Positions 25,683 to 36,938 of a stretch of DNA of 64,000 bases are shown here, in pieces. The DNA is taken from the NCBI GenBank assembly GCA_036250195.1, contig JAVHZZ010000061.1, positions 620,001 through 684,000 on the forward strand, in the 5' to 3' direction. This DNA is from Mixophyes australis. Its lineage: Eukaryota > Chordata > Amphibia > Anura > Limnodynastidae. Under the pieces are notes generated by a model. It saw only the letters and a list, made by a program, of their open reading frames with translations, was not told where the DNA came from and did not search any database. Positions within the stretch are counted from its first letter, which is position 1. Each line of letters starts with the position of its first letter. The translations under genes were made by a program, and so were the position numbers.

Positions 25683-25806
25683 CCAGTGATTTGAGAATCC
25701 AGTGATTCTCCATCATTACGTCTTTGAAAAGACCCTTCTGCCCTCTTAAAAACGTCCACTCCTGCATGGAGAAAAAGACAGTGACATCCCAACACTTTAT
25801 AGGAAC
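25683..25806 (-). CDS. Zinc-finger gene: KRAB A-box exon
   Basis: This 124-bp exon has acceptor GTGTCAG before 25806 and donor GTAAGA after 25683. It encodes VPIKCWDVTVFFSMQEWTFL, RGQKGLFKDVMMENHWILKS and L, the KRAB A-box consensus (DV-V-FS-EEW, LY-DVM-EN). In KRAB proteins this box recruits the TRIM28 corepressor; several residues usually important for that are altered here (WDVTVFF, MQEW), so repressor strength is uncertain. Confidence 0.88.
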
Positions 25807-25885
25807 CTGACACACACAATGATACAGTCATCATGCAGACACATCATCCGGTGTTACTGTATTATGTCCCATTCCAAGCAGTCAC

Positions 25886-26062
25886 CTCTCCAGTCACCAG
25901 CTGAATGATCTTGTTGGGCAGTTCCAGGATTTTCTTGTCATTGTTTTCCTCATGTATCAGTGAGTGAGGTGGAGGCACCGTGATGGAGCTCTGGGTCCTG
26001 CTCAATACTCCTGACACACTTGAGGGTGGACCACCAAATCTCTTTATCACTACGGTGTAATC
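25886..26062 (-). CDS. Zinc-finger gene: pre-KRAB linker exon
   Basis: This 177-bp exon follows the acceptor AAACAG and ends before GTGACT. It encodes DYTVVIKRFGG, then LSRTQSSITVPPPHSLIHEE and KILELPNKIIQLVTGE, the usual frog segment that joins directly to VPI(K/R)CxDV. It is phase 0 at both ends and contains no ATG, so translation must start in an upstream exon. Confidence 0.85.
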
Positions 26063-26235
26063 CTGTTTATTGAATTGGAGAAAAAAATAAATGAAGCTCC
26101 ATGTATTTGGAATTTTTAGAAGTTAACTACAATACAATAATAGTATATTTTACAAATAGAACCCATATCCTATATGTAACTGTTTCATAGATACAGGAAA
26201 GTAGAGTGTATGTAGCATTTACCTCTTCTGCAGCT

Positions 26236-26722
26236 CAGTGGGCTCACCTATCACCTAAACCTTCAGTGGGCTCACCTATCACCTAAACCTTCAGTGGGCT
26301 CACCTATCACCTAAACCTTCAGTGGGTTCACCTATCACCTAAACCTTCAGTGGGCTCACCTATCACCTAAACCTTCAGTGGGCTCACCTATCACCTAAAC
26401 CTTCAGTGGCCTCACCTATCACCCAAACCTTCAGTGGGCTCACCTATCACCCAAACCTTCAGTGGGCTCACCTATCACCTAAACCTTCAGTGGGCTCACC
26501 TATCACCTAAACCTTCAGTAGACTCACCTATCACCTAAACCTTCAGTGGGCTCACCTATCACCTAAACCTTCAGTGGGCTCACCTATCACCTAAGCCTTC
26601 AGTAGACTCACCTATCACCTAAACCTTCAGTGGGCTCACCTATCACCTAAACCTTCAGTGAGCTCACCTATCACCTAAACCTTCAGTGGGCTCACCTATC
26701 ACCTAAACCTTCAGTGGGTTCA
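26236..26722 (-). repeat. 28-bp minisatellite (about 17 copies) in zinc-finger gene intron
   Basis: Tandem units begin CAGTGGGCTCACCTATCACC and end TAAACCTT, with single-base variants. On the sense (minus) strand of the gene, most units read TGATAGGTGAGCCC, which contains AG|GTGAGC, a good 5' splice-site match. The array sits about 170 bp upstream of the 26062 exon. Confidence 0.9.
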
Positions 26723-27184
26723 CCTTTAAAGACAAGTTTGAAGTGGGTTCTTGTAGTAGACAGAGGACTCAGAATGGCCAATCTACGGAAGATAATAGGA
26801 GAAGTAAGTGCTAGATACATTCTACTAGACAGTCCATATATAAAACACTTACAGGTAGGACAGGGGTTGGATTTGTAAAACTAGCCCTTCTTGTCCATTT
26901 TGCACATTTAAAAAGTCCAGGAAAGTGGAAACATCCTATAATCTTAAAAAATTACAACTAAAAATACAGCAAAACCTGTAACTCATTTTAATCAGAGTTG
27001 GTTTTTCAGCAGTTTGAACAGTGTAGTAAATCGTACAACTCCAGTGAGTAAAACATAACCTAGCACAGACCCGTTGGGGTTGCACTAATTTAAAAATCAA
27101 GATCCATTCCTAATTTTAATAAAGCATTCACTACGCTAATATTGAAACTGAGTAAAAGTTCCACAATCCATGGCCTCCTATGGC
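26723..27184. other. Intronic sequence, nothing recognised
   Basis: AT-rich intron sequence of the zinc-finger gene between the minisatellite and the LINE fragment. No exon with splice signals was found on either strand. Confidence 0.4.
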
Positions 27185-28760
27185 CCTATCACACTACTTA
27201 ATTTGGATATTAAGCTGCTGGCTAAAATCATGGCCACTCGTTTACAGTCTATTCTCCCATCACTTTCAACCGACCACCAGCTAGAATTTGTGACAGGTCG
27301 TCACTCGGTGTAGGGCATATGTACAGCGATCACAGAGGTGGCCTCCTTGTCCTTACAATATCCTTCCAAGAATATACTACTTAGCCTGGATGCCAATAAG
27401 GCATTTGATGCAGTATCCTGGTCCTATATGTATGAGGTACACAAACGTGGGGCATTCAGAGAGGATTTCACTACTCTGATAGGGCCTGAGTCATTAAGGA
27501 AGGTATCTCTGTTTTTTGTGCGTATCATACGCATTTCCCTTCTGCGCATGCCCAGAACGAGGACACTCGGCCGTCAACGAAAGCAAGTCCGCTGCGTATG
27601 CCAACGCAAATGACAGTTACGACGGTCTACGGTTCTTTTGAGATTTCATATTCCACATACGTATTGTACGCATCCTGCAGTGTCTGGTCTAGTACAGCAG
27701 AGTGACCCTACGCCCATAGTCATCACCACACGTATCCTGAGATCCGCTCCTTGCCGACTCCAGGAGTACGCAGAGATGATTTACGTAACGTTGAGAAACT
27801 CTGCACGATGAGCTCTGTATGCTGCCTTAATGACTCAGGCCCATAAGCTTTTTCTATTCTTGCCCAACCACCTCTCTACTAATCAATGGCCTGATTGGAG
27901 AGGCGGCACCCATGACGAGGGGTACACGTTAGGGCTGCCCCATGTCACCCTTACTCTTCAACCTAGTACTTGATCCTATGCTTGAGATCTACATACTGTA
28001 TTTCGGGGCGTCCGTGTTGTATTTATCAAGCTGTCCGTTTGATAAATCCCTGGCATTATACCTGATCCTTGCTTTACCTGACGCTACTTGGCTAGAAACA
28101 TAGCAATTAAATGGGCGCACAATGCTATCCCATATCTAGGTATAGAACTTTCTAAGAACCTTGGTCTCTTCTATCAACATCATATCTCGAAAGTTGTTGG
28201 GAACCTAGTAAAGAGGTTGAGGGCTGGGGTCATCTTTGTCTTTACTTAATGGGTAGAGCAAATTTACGTAAGATGAAATCCTCCCCTAGACTTGTAGAGT
28301 ATTTCAAAACTTCATTTGGGGGGGAAAAAAATCAAGAATTGGGCTATTGAAACTTTAACAACCCAGGACTAATGCTGAATTTCATTTGGCCAATATATAA
28401 CTCTATAATCAGGCTGCTCAACTTCAGTACCGGAGGGATTTGATACAAGGGTCTGACACCTATGCGGATACCTCACCAGAACAAAATTTCCTCCCTGGCC
28501 TAAAATTGACTGCTTTCCTACATCTACATGACCACAACGTATCAGCGACAGTTCTTGACAACCACCATTTTATGTCCACTAGAAAATTGTGGCACATCAT
28601 ATATACATTGAAACTAAACCTTACTTATCTATCCATCTTCCTCTATTTGGGAACCCTAGTTTTTAGAATGGCGAGGCTGCCTAGCTATTCACTATCTAGA
28701 ATGACGCGGGGGTTAGAACGGTGGGGCAGTTCCTTACTCAATCTAAGAAACCCTTGACTT
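27185..28760 (+). pseudogene. L1/Tx1-like LINE reverse transcriptase fragment, interrupted by a MITE
   Basis: Plus-strand translation gives LNLDIKLLAKIMATRLQSIL and LLSLDANKAFDAVSWSYMY, the early RT motifs of L1-clade LINEs. After the MITE it resumes with LLINGLIGEAAPMTRGT and GCPMSPLLFNLVLDPMLE (the RT QGCPLSPLLF region), then PYLGIELSKNLG in the distal domain. Many stops and frameshifts are present. It lies antisense in an intron of the zinc-finger gene. Confidence 0.8.
27482..27842. mobile_element. MITE with GGGCCTGAGTCATTAAGG termini, inside LINE RT
   Basis: A 361-bp element begins GGGCCTGAGTCATTAAGGAA and ends with the inverted form CCTTAATGACTCAGGCCC. ATA lies immediately on both sides (27479-27481 and 27843-27845), a 3-bp target duplication. 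It splits the LINE RT between its DAxKAFD and QGCPLSP blocks. Confidence 0.85.
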
Positions 28761-28929
28761 TCCAACAAACAGGGAACCTGCACGAAGTGATTAGACCGTG
28801 CAACCTAGACTTTTACAGACTCACATTATGCAAGTGTAGTGACCAGACCATTTTCTCAACAGGATTGGGACCCACCCGCTCTACTATGATACATTGAAAA
28901 CGGGATTGGGACAATGGATGGGACGCTTT

Positions 28930-29116
28930 GTACCTACTAATTTTTTACTTCTTTACAGCTCACAGTGTGTGTGATGGGACCTGTTTTATTCCTTGTTATA
29001 TATCACTATATAGATTATTATCCTTTCTATAATATTCATCCATTATAAACAGTGCGTGTGCTGGGAACTGTCTTATTACTCTTTATATATCACTATATAG
29101 ATTATTATCCTTTATA

Positions 29117-29147
<31 letters not shown>

Positions 29148-29210
29148 CATCCATTATAAACAGTGTGTGTGCTGGGAGCTGTCACATCCCTCTGCATATA
29201 TAGTAATTAT
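28930..29210. repeat. Diverged ~120-130-bp tandem repeat with (AAT)n microsatellite
   Basis: A segment starting ACAGTGTGTGTGATGGGACC and containing TATATCACTATATAGATTAT and CATCCATTATAAA occurs about 2.5 times. An AAT run lies at about 29117-29146. Confidence 0.7.
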
Positions 29211-29360
29211 AACATCCCTCTCCTCTATATAATTATAATCTCCCATTATAAACAGCATTTTATATGAGCTGTAATGTCTCCCTATACAGACTCCTCTGTA
29301 TAATAATCCTTCATATCTCTGCTCTCAGCATAATAATAATATATTGTTAGAAGATATTAC

Positions 29361-29555
29361 CTCAGCCTTGTACACGTCCTGGATGTTGTTGTTATATATG
29401 AAAGAGTTAAAGCTGCTCTCCAGGTTGTAAAATGGCTCCTGCAAGAGTATGTGACCACGCCCCCTCTGGAACGTCACTGGTACATAACTGTAACAGCAGT
29501 ATTGTGTCTGGGAGACTAAGGGAAAATGGCCGCCGCTGTTCCACATTAAGGACAA
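29361..29555 (-). CDS. Probable 5' exon of the zinc-finger gene
   Basis: On the minus strand an open frame of exactly 65 codons runs from ATG (29555) to the donor GAG|GTAATA at 29361. It is in the same phase (0) as the DYTVV exon at 26062. It encodes MSLMWNSGGHFPLVSQ and ends NNIQDVYKAE. It could be the true N-terminus, or a 5'UTR exon that happens to be open, because frog relatives usually start in a separate exon ending in LLTGE, which I could not find here. GCGGCCATTTT near the start is a YY1-like site. Confidence 0.45.
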
Positions 29556-29754
29556 TGCAGTAATAGCTTATTTTACTCTAGTGATAACATTGCTGCTAGT
29601 CAGCTATATGTTACGTTCATTACTAGGTGGTAGAGGCTAAATCCCTTTCAGATAATTCTGTGACATCACGAGGTCATGTGACTGCTGTAGTCACATGGTA
29701 CACAGTGCAGGAGCTGCTGCTGGATAACTTCCTGTTCCTGTGTAGTGGAGGAAA
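29556..29754. promoter_or_regulatory. Candidate bidirectional promoter
   Basis: Between the minus-strand 5' exon and a plus-strand exon-like segment ending GGAGGAAAG|GTAAGA (donor after 29754) lie a CRE-like TGACATCA, two E-box/MiT-like sites (TCATGTGAC and GTCACATG) and tandem ETS cores (CTTCCTGTTCCTG). This is the arrangement of a short CpG-poor bidirectional promoter. The plus-strand transcript it would make has no identified next exon. Confidence 0.4.
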
Positions 29755-29785
29755 GGTAAGAAGGAGTTATGTGATGGGGATGGGA

Positions 29786-31222
29786 CATGTGTGACTAAAG
29801 GTGCTGGGCAGAGAGGGGACATGTGTGACTAAAGGTGCTGGGCAGAGAGGGGACATGTGTGACTAAAGGTGCTGGGCAAAGAGGGGACATGTGTGACTAA
29901 AGGTGCTGGGCAGAGAGGGGACATGTGTGACTAAAGGTGCTGGGCAGAGAGGGGACATGTGTGACTAAAGGTGCTGGGCAGAGAGGGGACATGTGTGACT
30001 AAAGGTGCTGGGCAGAGAGGGGACATGTGTGACTAAAGGTGTTGGGCAGAGAGGGGACATGTGTGACTAAAGGTGCTGGACAGAGAGGGGACATGTGTGA
30101 CTAAAGGTGCTGGGCAAAGAGGGGACATGTGTGACTAAAGGTGCTGGGCAGAGAGGGGACATGTGTGACTAAAGGTGCTGGGCAGAGAGGGGACATGTGT
30201 GACTAAAGGTGCTGGGCAAAGAGGGGACATGTGTGACTAAAGGTGCTGGGCAGAGAGGGGACATGTGTGACTAAAGGTGCTGGGCAGAGAGGGGACATGT
30301 GTGACTAAAGGTGCTGGGCAGAGAGGGGACATGTGTGACTAAAGGTGCTGGGCAGAGAGGGGACATGTGTGACTAAAGGTGCTGGGCAGAGAGGGGACAT
30401 GTGTGACTAAAGGTGCTGGGCAGAGAGGGGGACATGTGTGACTAAAGCATGTGGGCAGAGAGGGGACATGTGTGACTAAAGGTGCTGGGCAGAGAGAGGG
30501 ACATGTGTGACTAAAGGTGCTGGGCAGAGAGGGGACATGTGTGACTAAAGGTGCTGGGCAGAGAGGGGACATGTGTGACTAAAGGTGCTGGGCAGAGAGG
30601 GGACATGTGTGACTAAAGGTGCTGGGCAGAGAGAGGGACATGTGTGACTAAAGGTGCTGGGCAGAGAGGGGACATGTGTGACTAAAGGTGCTGGGCAGAG
30701 AGGGGACATGTGTGACTAAAGGTGCTGGGCAGAGAGGGGGACATGTGTGACTAAAGCATGTGGGCAGAGAGGGGACATGTGTGACTAAAGGTGCTGGGCA
30801 GAGAGAGGGACATGTGTGACTAAAGGTGCTGGGCAGAGAGGGGACATGTGTGACTAAAGGTGCTGGGCAGAGAGGGGACATGTGTGACTAAAGCATGTGG
30901 GCAGAGAGGGGACATGTGTGACTAAAGGTGCTGGGCAGAGAGAGGGACATGTGTGACTAAAGGTGCTGGGCAGAGAGGGGACATGTGTGACTAAAGGTGC
31001 TGGGCAGAGAGGGGACATGTGTGACTAAAGCATGTGGGCAGAGGGGGCATGTGTGACTAAAGGTGCTGGGCAGAGAGGGGACATGTGTGACTAAAGGTGC
31101 TGGGCAGAGAGGGGACATGTGTGACTAAAGGTGCTGGGCAGAGAGGGGACATGTGTGACTAAAGGTGCTGGGCAGAGAGGGGGACATGTGTGACTAAAGC
31201 ATGTGGGCAGAGGGGGCATGTG
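29786..31222 (+). repeat. 34-bp minisatellite (about 42 copies)
   Basis: Units read GGGGACATGTGTGACTAAAG then GTGCTGGGCAGAGA. Variants (an extra AG or G before GACATG, and AAAGCATGTGGGCAG) recur together near 30446, 30755, 30890, 31029 and 31196, showing a higher-order pattern. Open frames on the minus strand (LVTHVPSLP repeats) are by-products. Confidence 0.95.
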
Positions 31223-33380
31223 AAGGAGAAGTCTCTTCCCCACACGGCCCCTCCTCAAACAACAATAACCTGACAACACTTGCTAACTTTTCTCTGATAT
31301 TCCCCATGACACGTATTACATGATCTTTTCCCTGACAGGCCTCCTGCCCACAATCGTGTCTCACTGCTGCCCACCAGCTTTTACCTCACAGGCCCCGCTG
31401 CCTCAATCCTGACACCTCTCTTACTTCAAAATGAAAGAGGCGCCTTTTATTTGAAAGAGGAGTAGATCCTTAGCAGTGAATGAGATAATAATACAGAGAT
31501 CATTATTGCCATAGATGTTGTGGTTTTGTTTATTTAACTGTATCTAGTCAGAGTTTAGTTAGATGATATCATTACAGGCCATTAATATTATTGCTTTTGT
31601 CACAAACTACATAAGACACCTCAATTATCTCACAAAAATAACAATACATCCAGATTTCTATGCACTGTTTTTAGGTGGCATACTTCAGCCTTCTCACTTA
31701 TCCATAACTTTAAGTTTTGGTATATTTCAGGCATTAATTGGGGATACCAGGAACCATTGTAGTATATTGTAGGGAACAGGTGAAAGGGCCATTTAAGACA
31801 TCCTAGAAGTTCACCGACACTCCTCCTGCTCTATACTCTCTCCTGTTAGGCCTTCAGTTTAGATTAAGTGCCCAGCGGAGCAGGATATATGTCTTATTAC
31901 TGGAGTGGTCTCCAAAGTCTGCAACTGAAGGCGCACATTGCGGATAACTGTGCAGTATTCGGAGCTGGGGGTTCAGATGTACCGAGGTAGTGCTTACGAT
32001 AATGCCCCCCCTCACAATGCTGGATTTCTCTGCGGGACCCAGCCATAGACGCTACAGAGGTTCCCAGGTAGTGATTGCAGGAATGGCCGTCACTGCTGCA
32101 CAGTGCTCTGTAGTGCACAGTGCTGGAAGATAGGTTTAGCAAGTTGCTGTTGGCCACTGGAATGGCTACTTCTTAGTGTTGGGGCAGCTACATGTTTCCT
32201 TAAGGGGCCTGGGTCAGGTGGGGGTTACTGGGTATATATAAGCCCCCACTGGGCACTGGATGTGTGGACGGTGCGTCCTTTTGTACAGCTACCAATGCAT
32301 TTTTTCTTGTACTACAAAGCAATTTTTGTTACATACCATCCAGACTGCTGCAACCTCCATCTTGCTGTAATGATATCTTGGTCCCCTACAGTCCATTCAA
32401 ATAGTCGCTGCAGGAATAACCCCTCTACTCTCCATCATTAATTACTGTTCTGCTACTGAAATCATCTTGTCTTCCATTTTAATTCTCTTTTCATTGCAAA
32501 AGTATTTAGAGCTGTCCAATCCATTTCCACCTGTTATATCTATTATCACAATCTGTACGTACCCACCCTCTGCTCACGTTGACGCTTTATTTATTTTTCC
32601 TAGGTTACCTCTGCTCTCAGGACTGCGACCCTTCTTGAATGCTGCCCCTGGAAATCTTCACAGAATGTCTGTCTGTCATGTATGGTCTCTAACTGCAGGA
32701 CCCTGCTGAAAGCTCATCTGTTTACCGGACAGTTCACATAGTGCTTGTGACTTACTTCTCCCAGAGCTGCGCTGCAGAGGGTAAAAGGACACGTTCTGGA
32801 GCGGACTGTTCTGTGTTTTCTTCTTTAAAGTATCCATTCATCAAGCGATATTAACGAAGGAGTACACAAGAAACATAATAAAAACAGTTTAATTATTTTA
32901 TTTCTACTCCTGAACTTCATGTTATTATCCCACCTGATGAATTTAACGCGAAGAGTGATAGTTGTGTTGTCACTTGTTATGATGAGGACCAGCAAGTGGA
33001 ATATATAACCTGATATTGTAAATGGACGTTATCAGACATTTGTGTGCGCTGTTACATACTACAGACAGCTGAGCTTTGTAATATATATTTGAATATTTTG
33101 TAACCAATACATAATGTGATGTAAACAACCTACTGAAAGCAGATTTTTTTTTTTGTATATTTGAGAGTGAAGGGTTGTTATAAAGAAGTTATTTCTTACA
33201 CCATTAATATTACAGCATCTTTATTATTTTGCCTGCTATACTTTCTCCAAAAAATCTCAATCTTTAGTATATCAAGTCTGTATTTTACCTGTAATTTCTA
33301 TGCCAACCAAGGTTCCCCCCCAGCAGTGGAGGACCCAGGAGGGGGTGAGTGATCCAGGGGCTGGCGGGACCACCACACTC
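31223..33380. other. Non-coding region, nothing recognised
   Basis: About 2.1 kb without a supportable exon. It includes a short T-tract at about 33145. The short open frames show no motif and no splice-phase partner. Confidence 0.4.
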
Positions 33381-33606
33381 ATTGGGGTATATTTACTAAA
33401 CTGTGGGTTTGAAAAGGTGGAGATGTTTGAAAGTAACACGGCCTGTGCACTATTACTGTTACTACGGTAATACTGCACATTATTACCGCTAGTGCGGTAA
33501 GTTTTAACGCTGTTTGTTTTGCTCAGGGAGCAGCGAGCAGACGTCCGGGTTCAAATTACTGTTATCAACGGTGATAGTGCAGAAGCCGATTGAATTCCCC
33601 CCTAGG
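33381..33606. mobile_element. Degenerate MITE related to the one at 45.5 kb
   Basis: The inner sequence GCACTATTACTGTTACTACG, GCACATTATTACCGCTAGTG and the end GATTGAATTCCCCCC resemble the element at 45464-45694. The left part (TATATTTACTAAACTGTGGG) belongs to a different frog repeat, so this is a mosaic or a truncated copy. Confidence 0.5.
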
Positions 33607-33847
33607 ATGATCTTGTTGTTAGATGTGTACACATTCATATGAATTGTTAACGAGTAACCACAAGAGAAATTAGCTCTTAAAAGTTTGTCCTCGTATGTAC
33701 ATTTTATCAAAATAAAAAATAAATGGCTAAACTAATGTTATTATTTTGTTAGGGTGACTTGGAACCAAATTCAAGACACGCTGCCCACATTATACTATCA
33801 TGTTACTTTGTACTGATACTACCTCAGTGATATAAGACAGTAGTAGA

Positions 33848-34051
33848 CTTACAAGATTTCAATCTTGAATCAATATAAGCCAATATGTATACATGGATAT
33901 CCTCCTGGAATCTTGTCCTCTTACTGGATCTCCTTATGATAGGTGCTCAAAAGACAAGTGACAACTGACCTGACAAGGCACAAAAGAAGCATAAAAGCAA
34001 TGTATAATACAAATATTGGCTTATATTGATTCAAGATTGAAATCTTGTACG
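33848..34051. mobile_element. Palindromic MITE, long terminal inverted repeats, TA flanks
   Basis: The left arm (33850-33887: CAAGATTTCAATCTTGAATC, then AATATAAGCCAATAT) is repeated almost perfectly inverted at 34012-34049, separated by about 124 bp. TA stands at both outer edges, as in Tc1/mariner-type elements. The outer 16 bases, CAAGATTTCAATCTTG, are themselves nearly palindromic. Confidence 0.75.
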
Positions 34052-35534
34052 TGTATATCCGATAGGGGATTGAGAACACCAATCATGTGGTGTTTTTGTC
34101 GTAATTATCAACCCCCACTGGATCCTTGGGATATTTAGTGGTTTTCGGTGTAACCACATATTATATGTTACGCTATGATACGATTTTTTTCTTTTCACTT
34201 TTTTTTATGTGACCATAATCGTGGTGAATGCCAGAAATCTGAAAGTTACTTTGATCACTGCAAACTTCTGGAATTTGTGGAAGACATACATCAAGATGGA
34301 AAGAATATATATATATTATTTCACAGTTGACTCTTTAAAACTGTTATTTTAGCACATTGTGTGTGTGTGTGTGTGTGTGAGAACAGAGGCTGCTTTCAGT
34401 TGGCCTGCGCAAATATACCAATCTTTTTATTGTATTATAATCAACAATTGTCTGAGACGCAAGAGGAACCAAGTATGACAGCCAGTATCCTGCTGCACAG
34501 CGGATCACTAAAGCCATGACAGCTATGTTATCACTGGATGTGGGTACAATTTCCCCATCAATGCATCAGGTTTTAACCGATTAGTTTAGGTCATGTGTCC
34601 ACGTTACCAAATTCCATCACAATCCCATTTCTTCTTAACAGCAATTGCTGTATTGTGAGGTTAAACAAAAAGCCATTCAGTCCCTAGAAAATGTCATTGT
34701 ACCGACTGTCCACTTAGCTACAGATATGTGACAAGTGGTACTGGTCAAACAAAAGACTATATAACCGTGACAGCCCACTGGGTTGGTGTATCGCCTTCAA
34801 GTGCAGCAGCGCCTGTAGCAGCATCATCATCATCATCCCTCCAGCATAATACACAGTGTCAGGTCATTCACCGCACCCTGCCATATAGCCGCTCACTAGG
34901 ACAGATGTGATGCTGCCCCTCACACACAATTACCTTCACAGACAAACATTTAGATTGTAAAAGCAACATATATATATATATATACATTTTGTTTGTGGGG
35001 GGAGGGGGGGTGCTGCTCACAATTAAACAGTTCCCTATTTTTCCCCACTAAATATTTCAGATGTCGCTGATACTGCCCCTGGCACTACTGTCATCAGATT
35101 TAAACATCTTTGATTTTAAAAGCAAGAAAGAATAGTTTTTGTTAACGCTTAAATAGTTTAATAATATACCCACCTGCTATCACTTCTAAATGGCAGCTGA
35201 GAACAGGAAGGACGGCTATACATTGAAGATATCGATCCAATACTCACGAGATCTGACATTTTACATGAAATGACATTTTGCCTCATTTTCAGATCGGAAT
35301 TTGGAGCAAGACACCGAGTCATGTCTCAATTCGACTCTGTACCCTAAAATTCCTGTCTATCTAATTCTATCTCCGTACCGCTCATCTCTAGTGAAACATA
35401 AAAAAACAAAATGTGGGGGAAAAGTAAAAATTCTTCTTGTCTCACACACAACAATGGGAAATACCCCACTAAGTAGTCTTATGCCAATATATAGATAGTT
35501 TTTTATAACATAACCATTCAGGTCATGGCTTCAC
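34052..35534. other. Non-coding region with microsatellites
   Basis: Contains a GT run (34358-34379) and a TA run (34968-34984). The remainder shows no exon that I can support. Confidence 0.45.
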
Positions 35535-35960
35535 TTCCCTATAATTCACACAGTTCATCCATGTTACACATATGTACATAACTAAGACATAGGGCTGTCA
35601 TACATATGGCCATTTACAGTTACACGGCTCTCAACCAATGGCTGATCAGGGATTACTGGGCACTGAGCTACCTGGGTTGGTGATGTCACAGAATTCTCTT
35701 CAATCTGATTGGTTGGAAACACCTGTTTACACTTGAATCTCAAACAGAGCGTCAGTCATCTCCACAGGTAATGTAACAAGACTGGGACGGGGATTATATT
35801 ATAAATGGGATATATTCAGGGGGTGAGAATAATTTACAGTCTGTGTATTCCTGGTTTACCCATCTCTAAGCCCTGTGTTAATGGCTTTAGCCTGGTAACA
35901 ATATTTACAGTACAGTATAAGTATAAAAAGAATGTGGACCTGATTTTAAACCCAAATACA
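35535..35960 (+). promoter_or_regulatory. Promoter plus first-exon-like segment, copy 1
   Basis: A ~420-bp segment present twice (offset 872 bp). It contains a CRE-like TGATGTCA, a CCAAT box in reverse (CTGATTGGTTGG), and an exon-like stretch ending CATCTCCACAG|GTAATG (donor at 35768). It lies upstream of the multi-exon gene and could be its non-coding exon 1; the link is inferred. Confidence 0.4.
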
Positions 35961-36406
35961 TGTAAAAATCCAATTAAAAAGTAATGTGGAAAATAGATAT
36001 TTGAGTAATGTCAAATACTTTACATGAAGCATATCTTCATGTAGCTACTTCTACCATTGATTTTATTTCCTATGACAGTAATTAACAAGCTTAATGGGAA
36101 ACAGTCACTATCATATTTTTACAAGAACTATATTTAATGCTGCAGTTTACATTAGAACGTTACACATGAGAACGTTTGATTTTGGCACACTGGGTAAGCA
36201 CTTGCCAAGGTGATTATTTTAGTCTGGTGTAAGGTCCTAATGCAGGTTACCCATAGACTGGTCATTAGGATACCTCCTACCTGCCATCAGAGACGTTAAG
36301 AGGTACAGAATTCAAGATAACTGGGGGAGTTTACTTTGTGGTTTGCTTATGAGTAGTGACTAACGAGATTGTGTCTGACCTAACAGATTGGCAGATTCAC
36401 AAGTAA

Positions 36407-36826
36407 TTCCCCATGATTCACACAGTTCATCCATGTTACACATATGTACATAACTAAGACATAGGGCTGTCATACATATGGCCATTTACAGATACACGAC
36501 TCTCAACCAATGGCTGATCAGGGATTACTGGGCTCTGAACTACCTGGGTTGGTGATGTCACAGAATTCTCTTCAATCTGATTGGTTGGAAACAGCTGTTT
36601 ACACTTGAATTTCAAACAGAGCGTCAGTCATCTCCACAGGTAATGTAACAAGACTGGGACGGGGATTATATTATAAATGGGATATATTCAGGGGGTGAGA
36701 ATAATTTACAGTCTGTGTATTCCTGGTTTACCCATCTCTAAGCCCTGTGTTAATGGCTTTAGCCTGGTAACAATATTTACAGTACAGTATAAGTATGAAA
36801 ACTTGGACCTGATTTTAAACCCAAAT
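36407..36826 (+). promoter_or_regulatory. Promoter plus first-exon-like segment, copy 2
   Basis: This is the second copy of 35535-35960, with the CRE-like site, reverse CCAAT and donor CCACAG|GTAATG (donor at 36640) all preserved. Copies differ by few bases (for example ACACCTG/ACAGCTG), and they diverge after AAACCCAAATA. Either could be the active first exon of the gene beginning at 37955. Confidence 0.4.
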
Positions 36827-36896
36827 ATCTCTAAGAATTTGAAGGTGAACACAAAGGGGAACATTTTCTAAAATGGTTTTACAGAAAATGTGTATT

Positions 36897-36905
36897 ATTA
36901 TTATA

Positions 36906-36938
<33 letters not shown>

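Noticed and set aside
30339..31279. Minus-strand frames of repeated LVTHVPSLPSTFSHTC
   Set aside because: They are a by-product of the 34-bp minisatellite; 34 is not divisible by 3 and the frames end where variants occur.
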